A stretch of DNA of 64,000 bases from contig DXGR01000042.1 in NCBI GenBank assembly GCA_019113825.1, forward strand, positions 1-64,000. Direction: 5' to 3'. Both the position numbers and the translations under genes were made by a program. This DNA comes from Candidatus Stackebrandtia excrementipullorum (GTDB lineage Bacteria; Actinomycetota; Actinomycetes; Mycobacteriales; Micromonosporaceae). Below, piece by piece: positions 20,231-29,026 of this stretch (position 1 is its first letter; every line of letters begins with the position of its first letter). The notes under the pieces were generated by a model. The model ran no database searches and was not told where the DNA came from. It saw only the letters and a program-made list of their open reading frames with translations.

Positions 20231-21129
20231 TGAGACCCCGCCTCCAATGTCATCAGTCGCCACGCCGGGCCAGTCCACACCATCCGGCGCAGGTCCCCCG
20301 CCGGATCGATGACGCCGCGACGCATGAGCCGGGCCAGGACGCGCTCGAAAATGAGCCTGCTGGCCATCAACCTCGGGTGCCCGGTGTCGTGTGGAGACAG
20401 TGCCGCGAACGCGTCGGAGTACGCATCGGTCGCCACCCGTTCGGCCACACGAGACAAGGCGTCCCCCAGAGACGAACCCGCGTCCACGGTCACGAACCGG
20501 TGATCGTTGCCCGACAGCCAGCCCAGGTGTCGCAACCGCAACAGCGCCAGAGCCCCCGGTTCGGCTGCGGGTGTGACGAGCTCCGCCAGGTCCGGCAACG
20601 GTGCGATGTCGGGTGCCGGCCGGTCGGCCGTCCACATCACCGCCGCCCCCACCCCACGATCGTCGTCGTGGAGGCAGCGCATCCCCACCGCGACCTCGGC
20701 CGTGGGCAGCACCCACAACTTGGTGACGGTGTCGAGGTCCCCCACAGCACCCGACAGGCACAACTTTTCGCCCACCATGAGGTCCAGCAGCGCGCCACCC
20801 ACGACAAGCAGGCCCGCCGACGACCATTCCAGGTCGGGACGGTCGACGTGGAGTGCGTCTGCCAGATCGCCCGCAGACGCGGCGATGATGTCGGCAGCGC
20901 GTTCGGCGGCCCTGTCCATGTGGCCGTCGGGGTCGTCGACCGGTCGCACGAACATGGACCCGAGAACCGGTCGCCCGTCGTCACCGGTGACGATCAGGCC
21001 GGTCTCGGCGGCGACCTGCGGGGGCTCCACCTCGTGACCCGACGCCAGCTTCAGGACCGCGCCGCGAACGTCCTCTTGAGACAACACCTCGACCGCGGGC
21101 GTCGTCTCGCCGAACAAAACAAGTCTCAC
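20227..21129 (-). CDS. Hypothetical protein in RiPP operon
   Basis: VRLVLFGETTPAVEVLSQEDV...; likely GTG start overlapping the stop of the upstream ORF (GTGA). Confidence 0.7.
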   Translation of the reverse strand: MRLVLFGETTPAVEVLSQEDVRGAVLKLASGHEVEPPQVAAETGLIVTGDDGRPVLGSMFVRPVDDPDGHMDRAAERAADIIAASAGDLADALHVDRPDLEWSSAGLLVVGGALLDLMVGEKLCLSGAVGDLDTVTKLWVLPTAEVAVGMRCLHDDDRGVGAAVMWTADRPAPDIAPLPDLAELVTPAAEPGALALLRLRHLGWLSGNDHRFVTVDAGSSLGDALSRVAERVATDAYSDAFAALSPHDTGHPRLMASRLIFERVLARLMRRGVIDPAGDLRRMVWTGPAWRLMTLEAGSQ

Positions 21130-21530
21130 GGCAACTCCCATTCCGGGCCGGACAGTTCCACCAGATCGGTGTCGGGGACCAACCAGGTCAGCGCCGGAGA
21201 CAGAACGCCCACGACACCGCCCGATTCGAGACGAATGCGGTGTCCCGCCCCACCGGCGATCGGGAACAGTTCGCCCTGCTCCAGCCGATGCCACTCGACG
21301 GGGCCGTCGGGCCGTGGTCGGTAGGCCACGTGACACGTCCCCGCCATACAGGCAATCTCATGTGGACTGCTGTGTTGATGAGCGGGCCCGATGTACCGGC
21401 CGGGCCCGTCGCAGTGGTAGACCACCCGACCGGAGGCACTGGCCGGTAGCCGCGGATCGACTTCAAGCGTCAAGCCGTCGGCCGGTCGGGTCCGGTGCCG
21501 ATCGACCACGCGAAAACTCTTCGCCGTCAC
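21126..21530 (-). CDS. Cupin-like small protein (RiPP operon)
   Basis: VTAKSFRVVDRHRTRP...GRYIGPAHQHSSPHEIACMAGTCHVAYRP...ELFPIAGGAGHRIRL; GTG start overlapping the permease stop. Confidence 0.65.
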   Translation of the reverse strand: MTAKSFRVVDRHRTRPADGLTLEVDPRLPASASGRVVYHCDGPGRYIGPAHQHSSPHEIACMAGTCHVAYRPRPDGPVEWHRLEQGELFPIAGGAGHRIRLESGGVVGVLSPALTWLVPDTDLVELSGPEWELP

Positions 21531-22279
21531 GGTTCTCGCCACCGTTCGTCTCCGCTGGTGTACCAGACGCACAACCCGATCACCGCCACCACGATGGCGG
21601 CGTGACCGAACCAGGCGCTCAACGACAGTTCCGCCAATCCTGCGGTTGCGCGCATCAGCTCCGCCAACGACGCGGTCGGGACCGCCGATATCGGTAGTTG
21701 CAGCCACTCCGGCAGCAGCGCCATCGGGTAGTAGACCGGCGGGAGAAGAACCAGCAGGTAACCGATCATGTTGGCGATCGAGGCGATGTAGGCCGGGTTG
21801 TCCCAGCGACGTGAAATCGCGAACCCGACGGCACAGCCGAACATCCAGGCCAACAGCAGCGCCGGAATCAGCGCGAAGATGCGCCACAACGGCCTGTCTC
21901 CGAGGATCGCGAACACCACAAGCACGACCGTCACCGGGGGCGCGATGTAGAGAAGACGCGACACCGACAGCCCGAGCAGATACGTCAACGGGCGGATCGG
22001 GGACGCGACGAGCATGTGGTGAAGCTTGCGCATCCGGTACAGGACAACGGTTTGCGGCAGCGACACGATACCGCCCGTGACGGCGAACGCGATGGCCGCC
22101 CCGACGAACGCGTGCTGCCCCAGTTCACGCCCGGCCACCATGGTGAACACGAGGAAGAACGACAGCGGCATCGCCGCCAACGTCAAATACACCATGGGTT
22201 GTCGCACATTGGCGCGACTGCTGAGTACCGCGATGGGCCACACGCGTCCACGTGGCGACGTGATGGTCCGGTCGGTCAT
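21527..22279 (-). CDS. ABC-2 type transporter permease (RiPP operon)
   Basis: MTDRTITSPRGRVWPIAVLSSRANVRQPMVYLTLAAMPLSFFLVF... six hydrophobic segments; start at 22279. Confidence 0.85.
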   Translation of the reverse strand: MTDRTITSPRGRVWPIAVLSSRANVRQPMVYLTLAAMPLSFFLVFTMVAGRELGQHAFVGAAIAFAVTGGIVSLPQTVVLYRMRKLHHMLVASPIRPLTYLLGLSVSRLLYIAPPVTVVLVVFAILGDRPLWRIFALIPALLLAWMFGCAVGFAISRRWDNPAYIASIANMIGYLLVLLPPVYYPMALLPEWLQLPISAVPTASLAELMRATAGLAELSLSAWFGHAAIVVAVIGLCVWYTSGDERWREP

Positions 22280-22563
22280 TCGATGTTCACCGCCTCGGCC
22301 GGCAGGTACAGCTCCACAAGCCCGGATTCGCTGTGCACCACCAGTTCGTCGACATCGTCGACGTCGACCCGTTGGCCGGCGGTCAGGTCGAGGACCTGAC
22401 CGCCGGTGGTGACCTCTGCGGTGCCGCGCAGCACGAAGACCTGGGCGGGGCCGTCGAGTTCGCACACGCGCCACCGGGCTCCCGGCGACGTGGTCTGCAC
22501 CAGCTCGTAACGCCGGTGGTCGACGGGCCATCCGTGGCGGACGTGTCGCACCGCAGCGGTCAT
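22276..22563 (-). CDS. Cupin-like small protein (RiPP operon)
   Basis: MTAAVRHVRHGWPVDHRRYELVQTTSPGARWRVCELDGPAQVFVLRGTAEVTTGGQVLDLTAGQRVDVD...; ATGA overlap with the radical SAM stop. Confidence 0.65.
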   Translation of the reverse strand: MTAAVRHVRHGWPVDHRRYELVQTTSPGARWRVCELDGPAQVFVLRGTAEVTTGGQVLDLTAGQRVDVDDVDELVVHSESGLVELYLPAEAVNIE

Positions 22564-23747
22564 ACCGCTCCCGACGCCAGACGGGAGGCGCGTTCCCTCA
22601 GTTCCTCCAACTTGGATAGACGGTACATGTCCGGGAAGTAGCCCTGGTCGGCCATGTCGGCGCAAACCGGGTACGGCCCCTCCATGGATCCGTTGTCGTC
22701 CAGCGCATGCGCACGACACGCACCACGACATTCCTGTTTAAACACACAGTCGCCGCAGATCCCGGTGAGTTCGGCGTTGACATACCGTTCCCTCCGGTAC
22801 TCCATGTTCTGCGCCTCCCAGATGTCGCTCAGCGACAACTCACGGATGTCACCGAAGTAGGCCTCCTCGGTGTCACGGCTGGCCGCGCAGATGGTGACGC
22901 TGCCGTCGGGAAGTACACCCAGCAGCGGGAAGGAACAACTCGTGACGTTGTCGACGGTGCATCCACCGGCCGTGGTGTGGTTACGCAGGCGCGGTTGCAG
23001 CGACGGCGGAATCATCGCCGGCGGAACCTTCGCGATCACGTTGCCCTTGTAGTTCTCGATCGCATCGGCCATCAGATGCAACGCGTCGTGCGTCTGGGAG
23101 AACGGGATCTCCAGTTTCGACATGAACCGGTTCGCACGGCCCAACGGGTTGGTGAGGACGAACTTCAGATATTGCAGGTTCATGGTGTTCGCCAATGTCA
23201 CCAGGTCGCCGAGAGTGTGCCAGTTCTTTCGGTTGATGACACATTGGATGTCGGAGGTGAGGCCGGCGGCGTCAAGCCTGCGCAGGCCGGCGACGGTCTT
23301 GTCGAAGCTGCCCTTGCCTCGGCACCAGTCGTGGCTGGGCGCGTCTCCACCGTCAAGACTGACGGCAAAGTCGATGACGTTCCCGGCGTCGCGGATGCGT
23401 ACGCACTGCTCGACCAGCTTGTCGGTGACAAACATCGCGTTGGTCTCGATGTGAATGGGAATGTTTCGCTCGGCGAGCATGTCGAGGATCATCGTGATGT
23501 CGGGGTGGATGAGCGGCTCACCACCGGTCAACAACACGCCACCGGGCTCCAGCTCCTCCATGTTCAAGATCGCGGCCCGGACGTCCTCGGTCGACAGGTC
23601 CTTCGAGGTGTCCACGTTGGGGGACGATTCGACCCAACAGTGTTTACACGCCAGGTTGCATTTGAGGCTGAGGTACCAGTAGATGTAGGGCTTTCGCCGC
23701 TGAAGCGGCGTGATGCTCAGCTTCAGGCGCTCGCTTACTTCTGCCAT
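22560..23747 (-). CDS. Radical SAM/SPASM peptide maturase
   Basis: 395 aa; CNLACKHC (CxxxCxxC), LLTGGEPL, C-terminal SPASM Cys set GICGDCVFKQECRGACRAHALDDNGSMEGPYPVC. Confidence 0.93.
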   Translation of the reverse strand: MAEVSERLKLSITPLQRRKPYIYWYLSLKCNLACKHCWVESSPNVDTSKDLSTEDVRAAILNMEELEPGGVLLTGGEPLIHPDITMILDMLAERNIPIHIETNAMFVTDKLVEQCVRIRDAGNVIDFAVSLDGGDAPSHDWCRGKGSFDKTVAGLRRLDAAGLTSDIQCVINRKNWHTLGDLVTLANTMNLQYLKFVLTNPLGRANRFMSKLEIPFSQTHDALHLMADAIENYKGNVIAKVPPAMIPPSLQPRLRNHTTAGGCTVDNVTSCSFPLLGVLPDGSVTICAASRDTEEAYFGDIRELSLSDIWEAQNMEYRRERYVNAELTGICGDCVFKQECRGACRAHALDDNGSMEGPYPVCADMADQGYFPDMYRLSKLEELRERASRLASGAV

Positions 23748-24028
23748 GTCAGCACCTCCTTGGCGACGGCGGCGTCCATGAACGTGCCGACATCTCCGGC
23801 GACACGATCTGCGGGCACCTTCGGGAACCGTCCGACCACCTCGGTGGTGATCTGCTCGGTGTCACGCACACCGTCACACAGGTCCAGCACCAGGCGGCCG
23901 ACGTTGTTGGTGACCAGGACCCGGCCGGCGGCTCCGGCGAGCACGGCGTAAAAGCCGTCGCCTTGTTGCTCCACTGTCAACGGTTCGCATCGCAGCGGAA
24001 CCGCCGACGTCGTCACGTTCTCAGGCAT
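23735..24028 (-). CDS. PqqD-like RiPP recognition element protein
   Basis: MPENVTTSAVPLRCEPLTV...NNVGRLVLDLCDGVRDTEQITTEVVGRFPKVPADRVAGDVGTFMDAAVAKEVLTWQK; start ATG at 24028; overlaps the radical SAM start. Confidence 0.85.
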   Translation of the reverse strand: MPENVTTSAVPLRCEPLTVEQQGDGFYAVLAGAAGRVLVTNNVGRLVLDLCDGVRDTEQITTEVVGRFPKVPADRVAGDVGTFMDAAVAKEVLTWQK

Positions 24029-24044
24029 GGGGGTGGGGATCCCT

Positions 24045-24527
24045 TCAGGATTCGGGCGCCCAGACACGCCGACGCTCCGGCGCAGACATGGCGATGTTGT
24101 CGTCGTTGAACAGGGCGGAAACGGTCAATTCGTTTTCAATGTCGTCGGGATCGCTCGGTTTGACGCACCAATCCCGTGGGTCCACCAGGAACCACTGCCC
24201 ATCGGCGGAGGCGGTGACCATCCAGGTGTGCATGAGCGCGGGAAAGGTCTGCGGTGTCGCACCGAGCAGAACGTAAGCGGAGGCGACACCAAGTCGCCGT
24301 TGCACGGCACACGCGATGGAGGCGAAATCGATGCAGTTACCGGCGCGTTCCGCGGCCACCTCGTGATAGTCGGTGGGCCCGAGTCGAGCCAGCATGCGCC
24401 AACCGCTGAGCCGGTTACAGACTTCGGTGAGCACGCCGCGAGCGGACGCATCCGCTTCGGCTGCGACCTCGGCCGCAAGCCGGCTGACCACCGGGTGCTG
24501 TGGATCGACAAGGCTGCTGAGCTTCAT
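24045..24527 (-). CDS. Transglutaminase-like cysteine protease (putative leader peptidase)
   Basis: MKLSSLVDPQHPVV...AGNCIDFASIACAVQRRLGV...MHTWMVTASADGQWFLVDPRDW: candidate Cys-His-Asp triad. Start chosen at 24527; the longer ORF runs into precursor 1. Confidence 0.75.
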   Translation of the reverse strand: MKLSSLVDPQHPVVSRLAAEVAAEADASARGVLTEVCNRLSGWRMLARLGPTDYHEVAAERAGNCIDFASIACAVQRRLGVASAYVLLGATPQTFPALMHTWMVTASADGQWFLVDPRDWCVKPSDPDDIENELTVSALFNDDNIAMSAPERRRVWAPES

Positions 24528-24558
24528 GACCGGTTCCCGACTCGGACCCGAGGCGTCG

Positions 24559-24681
24559 CTACTGCATTTCCTCGACGACGGTGCCGCCGCCGGTGATGCA
24601 GACGCCACGACCGTGATCACTTGCCGCAGCCAGCTCGGCCGCGTCGATCAAAACCGGGGTCTCGTACTCGAAGATTTCCAT
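24559..24681 (-). CDS. RiPP precursor peptide 1 (40 aa)
   Basis: Own translation: MEIFEYETPVLIDAAELAAASDHGRGVCITGGGTVVEEMQ*; preceded by AAAGGAAAG RBS; near-duplicate of 24753-24875. Not in the supplied ORF list. Confidence 0.85.
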   Translation of the reverse strand: MEIFEYETPVLIDAAELAAASDHGRGVCITGGGTVVEEMQ

Positions 24682-24752
24682 GACACTTTCCTTTCAGTGG
24701 ACGCACCGAACCTCCGACATGGACAGGTTCGGCCTACCAAACGAGAGGGGTG

Positions 24753-24875
24753 TTACTGCATCTCCTCGACGACGCAGCCGCCGCCGGTGATGCAGACGCC
24801 ACGGCCGCTGGCGGTGGCGGCGGCCAGCTCGGCCGCGTCGATCAAAACCGGGGTTTCGTACTCAAAGATTTCCAT
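24753..24875 (-). CDS. RiPP precursor peptide 2 (40 aa)
   Basis: Own translation: MEIFEYETPVLIDAAELAAATASGRGVCITGGGCVVEEMQ*; preceded by AAAGGGAAG RBS; YETPVL matches YxxPxL. Not in the supplied ORF list. Confidence 0.85.
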   Translation of the reverse strand: MEIFEYETPVLIDAAELAAATASGRGVCITGGGCVVEEMQ

Positions 24876-25356
24876 GACACTTCCCTTTCAGACAGTGCAT
24901 CGAGCCACCACTATGGAGGCCCTTCGGGCGCGCCGCGGGCACGGCGAAATCGCAGCCGGAGCTGCAGGTTCGAAGCCGACCGGACCGGGCACGTGTCCAG
25001 CGTCACGCCAATCGGACTATCCCACCGTCGGCCAAAATCCGTCAACGCCGGACGCGATACTCGTCCGGTTTAGGCCAAGATTGGAACCGGGCTTCCGTTG
25101 CGCCCATGACATTCCATCGACGTGCGATCATGCGTCTTACCACTACAGCAGGGGATTCCCTTGCTACACAATGCTTGCCACAATTCCATAAGAGACGGTC
25201 GCGCCGTCGCCCCTGGTACATTCGGTCGATCTTCGCTGGCACGTCTCGGGCCGTCAACCAACCGAACGAACGGCTTCCGACCGGGCACAGGTGGCATACA
25301 TTTGCACAACACAAAACGTTTCTACGTTATGGAACGGACATACAGGAGCGGTGCCG

Positions 25357-25626
25357 ATGAGCGATGGTCCCCCGTTGCCACCCCAGTTGACGGTACGACA
25401 CCAACAACTGCTTCGCCTACTGGCCGAAGGCATCACCGATAGCGAAATCGCTCGACGGATGCACCTTTCGGAACGTCAGGTACGAAGAGAGGTGGCATCA
25501 CTGCTGCACACTTTCGGATGTCGCAATCGTTTTCAGCTCGGTGCAGCGACCAGCTTCACCCTGACTCCCCGCACAAAGGGGTCGCCCTGCCCGATGTGCC
25601 CGGCGCATGAAGGCAGTTTCGTGTAG
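25357..25626 (+). CDS. LuxR/GerE-type HTH regulator
   Basis: LTVRHQQLLRLLAEGITDSEIARRMHLSERQVRREVASLLHTFGCRNRFQLG; RBS AGGAG upstream of ATG 25357; divergent from the RiPP operon. Confidence 0.85.
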   Translation: MSDGPPLPPQLTVRHQQLLRLLAEGITDSEIARRMHLSERQVRREVASLLHTFGCRNRFQLGAATSFTLTPRTKGSPCPMCPAHEGSFV

Positions 25627-25687
25627 CGACGCCCCGTCAACCCCTACATCCGCGCGCTGCCGTCGGCACGTAGCGCGCGGACCTCCT

Positions 25688-25713
25688 GGCCGTCCGGTAC
25701 CCGCCGGACGGCC
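25688..25713. terminator. Inverted repeat after the LuxR gene
   Basis: GGCCGTCCGG-TACCCG-CCGGACGGCC, 10-bp perfect stem. Confidence 0.5.
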
Positions 25714-25866
25714 GACATGGACCCGGTGCACACCAGTGATTCGACATGCCTCGATATAACCGGGCGTCATGCTGTCACTCCATCAGTCGGCTGGGCGACA
25801 GAACCATACGAGCTTTAGCAGTACATTCCCCATGGAAGTACCAGCCCCAGGCTGAGGAGCACTTTC

Positions 25867-26541
25867 ATGACAACAGTCGACGAAATCATCGCAGCCATCG
25901 ACGAGGGCACCTCACTGCTGGAACAGGCACAAGCCCGCTTCGCCCGTACCGCACACGACAGTCGAGCCCTGTCCTCGGCCCTCAGCAAACTCGACGCAGA
26001 CGCCACCGCCGACCAAGCCTCTCGGGTCACCTCGAAACTCGACGAGATCAACCGCTGCATCACCACCACGACAACCCTTGCGGGCCAAGCTCACCGCAGC
26101 GCCACAACCCTCAAAGGCGATTTAACAGCCGACACCGTCGGCCGCGCTCGAGCCTTGCCCGCAGCCGCCACACATGCCCCATACGTGGCACACCCAACAC
26201 GCTTGGTGACACTACCGGTCGGTAAATTCGATTATCTTCTTGGTCAGATCACATCCGGACAACACAATACGGACCGTTCGAGGCAGATGAAGCGCCAGTT
26301 CGCTCGGATCGGGATCCACGACAACACAGAAGGGCAGCAGATCTTGCAAGCCCACTTCACCGATACAGCCGCCCGCGACGACAACGTGGTGGAAACCTTC
26401 ACCGGGGACTACGGCACCTTCGAAGTTCGCGATTCTCTGCTCTGCGGCCCCGGCGGTTTTCTGCACTGTGAATCGACGTGGGAGGTCGACGGTGACCGCC
26501 GCAGACTGACCACGGTGATACCGCGAGGAGGCAGGCTGTGA
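25867..26541 (+). CDS. Small polymorphic-toxin-like protein (helical N-terminus plus C-terminal toxin-like domain)
   Basis: 224 aa; N-term MTTVDEIIAAIDEGTSLLEQAQARF..., C-term LPVGKFDYLLGQITSGQHNTDRSRQMKRQFARIGIHDNTEGQQILQAHF...YGTFEVRDSLLCGPGGFLHCESTWEVDGDRRRLTTVIP resembles CdiA/RHS-type C-terminal domains (from memory). Confidence 0.6.
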   Translation: MTTVDEIIAAIDEGTSLLEQAQARFARTAHDSRALSSALSKLDADATADQASRVTSKLDEINRCITTTTTLAGQAHRSATTLKGDLTADTVGRARALPAAATHAPYVAHPTRLVTLPVGKFDYLLGQITSGQHNTDRSRQMKRQFARIGIHDNTEGQQILQAHFTDTAARDDNVVETFTGDYGTFEVRDSLLCGPGGFLHCESTWEVDGDRRRLTTVIPRGGRL

Positions 26542-26894
26542 CGTACCGAGAATTTGTCGTCCCCGACGACGTGGAGATCCTTGAGACCCTCGGAGTGACG
26601 CCTGAACAGATCGACGATGACGGGCCCGGCACCCAACGGCTGACCTTCGAGAACGACGGTCATCGGCTGGTTCTGACCTACGACGTGCTCGCCCGCTCGG
26701 TCGACCTCCATCTGACACAAAACGACGCCACGATGCTCGACATACGACGAGAAGGCGCGGTCCGCCTTGTTCCACAATGGGTCAATGCTGTCGGGTCCGT
26801 CAGGATCGACTTCGACACCGACGAGCTCACCGGCAGCCTCACGCTCACGGTCCACCCGACGATATCGATCCACGACAGCATGTTGCTCACCTGA
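26538..26894 (+). CDS. Putative cognate immunity protein
   Basis: 118 aa, GTGA overlap with the toxin-like ORF stop; small acidic protein immediately downstream. Confidence 0.55.
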   Translation: MTYREFVVPDDVEILETLGVTPEQIDDDGPGTQRLTFENDGHRLVLTYDVLARSVDLHLTQNDATMLDIRREGAVRLVPQWVNAVGSVRIDFDTDELTGSLTLTVHPTISIHDSMLLT

Positions 26895-26912
26895 CCGACC
26901 CCATACGCAAAA

Positions 26913-26947
26913 CGGCTCGCACGAACCATGGTGGTTCATGCGAGCCG
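26913..26947. terminator. Bidirectional terminator between convergent genes
   Basis: CGGCTCGCACGAACCATGGTGGTTCATGCGAGCCG, near-perfect dyad. Confidence 0.75.
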
Positions 26948-26965
26948 CCTGAATCTTCGGGTCGT

Positions 26966-28048
26966 CTACGACACGAGGGACTCCCACGTGATCGGCCCGA
27001 CGACACCGTCGGAAACCAGGCCCTTACCGGACTGGTAGGTGCGCACCGACGAATCGGTGCCGGGGCCGAAGTCGCCATCGACAACGGTGCTAATGCCGTG
27101 CTTGGCGGACAACGACGACTGGATGCCCTTGACGGCTTCGCCGTCGTCGCCGTTGCGACGGGTCATGACGGTCGCCTTCCAGGTTTCGGCACCGACCACG
27201 CCGTCGACGGTCAAGCTCAACGCGGTCTGGTGTGCACGAACTTCGGTTTCCGTGGCGGGACCGAAGTCACCGTCCACCAACAGATCCCGTCCGTGCTCCT
27301 TCAACAGGTACTGAAGGGTCTTCACGTCTTCGCCGGTGGAACCCTTGCGCAAGGTCGGCCAAGCCGGGTCCGGGCCCGGGTCCGGGTCTCCGCCGCCGAG
27401 GCCCAGGTACTGGGCCACCCCGTTGGCGTGGCCCTTCGCGGTGGCGGTCAAGAATGCCGGGTTCTTGAGCAGCGCCGCGTCACTGGCACGGTCGATGAAC
27501 AGGGTCTCGGTGAGGACCGCGGGCATCCTGGTCTCACGCAGGACGTGGAAGTTGGCGGCCTTCTTGCCGCGGTCGGTCACCGACGACACCGAACGCATAC
27601 CCGACAGGATCGCGGGGTGGATGGCGTTCTGCAGCGCAACCGCGCCCGCCGAGGCGCTGGTGTACCGGAAGCTTTCAAACCCGGTACCGCCGCCGGCGTT
27701 GATGTGCACGCTCACGAAGAGGTCGGCGCCCCACGAGTTGGCGTCGGATGAGCGGTACGCCAGGCTGCGAGTGGTGTCACCGGTGCGGGACATCCGAATG
27801 TCGACGTTCCAATTGGCCTTCAGGTGATCGCGCATCTGCAACGCGATCGACAGGGTGAGGTCCTTTTCCAGAAGACCGTTTCCTACGGCACCGCTGTCGG
27901 ATCCACCATGGCCGGGGTCAATGTAGACGCGGGGGGTTGCCGCCGTCGTCGGGTTCGCGAACGCCTGGCCGACACCGAGAACCGGGATCGCCAGTCCGCC
28001 TGCCGCAAGCAGCAGGGCGCGACGTCGGCTGATAAGTGCTTTGGGCAT
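26966..28048 (-). CDS. N-acetylmuramoyl-L-alanine amidase (Amidase_3) with two peptidoglycan-binding repeats, Tat-like signal
   Basis: MPKALISRRRALLLAAGG..., VYIDPGHGGSDSGAVGNGLLEKDLTLSIA, SVHINAGGG, two LRKGSTGEDVKTLQ / DGDFGPxT repeats; start at 28048. Confidence 0.92.
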   Translation of the reverse strand: MPKALISRRRALLLAAGGLAIPVLGVGQAFANPTTAATPRVYIDPGHGGSDSGAVGNGLLEKDLTLSIALQMRDHLKANWNVDIRMSRTGDTTRSLAYRSSDANSWGADLFVSVHINAGGGTGFESFRYTSASAGAVALQNAIHPAILSGMRSVSSVTDRGKKAANFHVLRETRMPAVLTETLFIDRASDAALLKNPAFLTATAKGHANGVAQYLGLGGGDPDPGPDPAWPTLRKGSTGEDVKTLQYLLKEHGRDLLVDGDFGPATETEVRAHQTALSLTVDGVVGAETWKATVMTRRNGDDGEAVKGIQSSLSAKHGISTVVDGDFGPGTDSSVRTYQSGKGLVSDGVVGPITWESLVS

Positions 28049-29026
28049 GGGTACCTCACGATTATGGCGACGATAGGCATGTGCGTCGCGATATGGCTTA
28101 CTGGTTGGGCATCGCTCAATCAACGAGATTGCGTTGAACGTATTCGATACCGCCTACCGCGTCAACCGTGGAGGGCATTTTCGCAACCGATAAAGATGAT
28201 TTCCCATTGCATTGTCACCCCTCGGTAGCCGCGTGGCCACCACGATGAACATTGCCACACTTTTTCCATTGTGCATAAATTATGGACCATTGTCGAAAAC
28301 GCCACCGGAATCGCTTTATCGTAACAATACGGGCATTGTTCGGCTATTGAACAATCCCGACTTTAAGCCTCGAGTGAAGCATCCTCGCGCACTCCGCACA
28401 AGACGCCCCCAGCACGCGGTTGACCATCCCGCCGAAGGAACCGGCCGCAACGTCGGCGCGCGCTCCGCTGCTCAGCCGACATCGAGGGATTCGGCGCCCA
28501 CGCGCGAGGCTCTCATGCACAGCGAAGGCGCCGGCTCGTTCGCGGCGACGCCGACTCCACTATCGAGTGAGGACGCGTCCGAACAACGGCCATATCGAGA
28601 TCGACTTCGCATTCTCATAAAACAAGATGGACACTCGATGACCGGCCCGGTTTCACGAACGCCGCGTCATCGCCCCGGTGCACGACCTTTTCGGTTTCCC
28701 GCAGCCATCTCGACCTCGTTGCCGACCGTAGGGGTGAAAGTGACGAAAAACCGACTCGCCCGCGAAACCGCACCGACAATTCCCGCAGTAAATAAGGCAT
28801 AGGATCATCGGCTGGACCCGCCTTAACGCCGGTCGACCACCGGCGGCCACTCCGCTAAAACATCACGCGCTGTGCACAGATGCGTTCCCAACCCTTCACA
28901 CGCGGGAAGCCCACGGAAGAGGCCACCGTTGCCGTCGACACGACCCCGGTTAGTCCGATGTAAACACATTGACGCCGCATTTCCGCGTCACGCGAAGCGG
29001 CACCGGTATCAGCGGACGGTTTTCCA

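Noticed and set aside
18576-24875. Canonical lasso peptide cluster
   Set aside because: YxxPxL leader, RRE and a transglutaminase-like protein are present, but there is no asparagine-synthetase-like cyclase and the core is not a typical G/A/S...D/E ring sequence; a radical SAM route fits better.
28212-28802. 196-aa ORF in the 28.1-29.0 kb gap
   Set aside because: No domain signal, Arg/Pro/Thr-rich composition, no RBS; more likely intergenic or decayed DNA.
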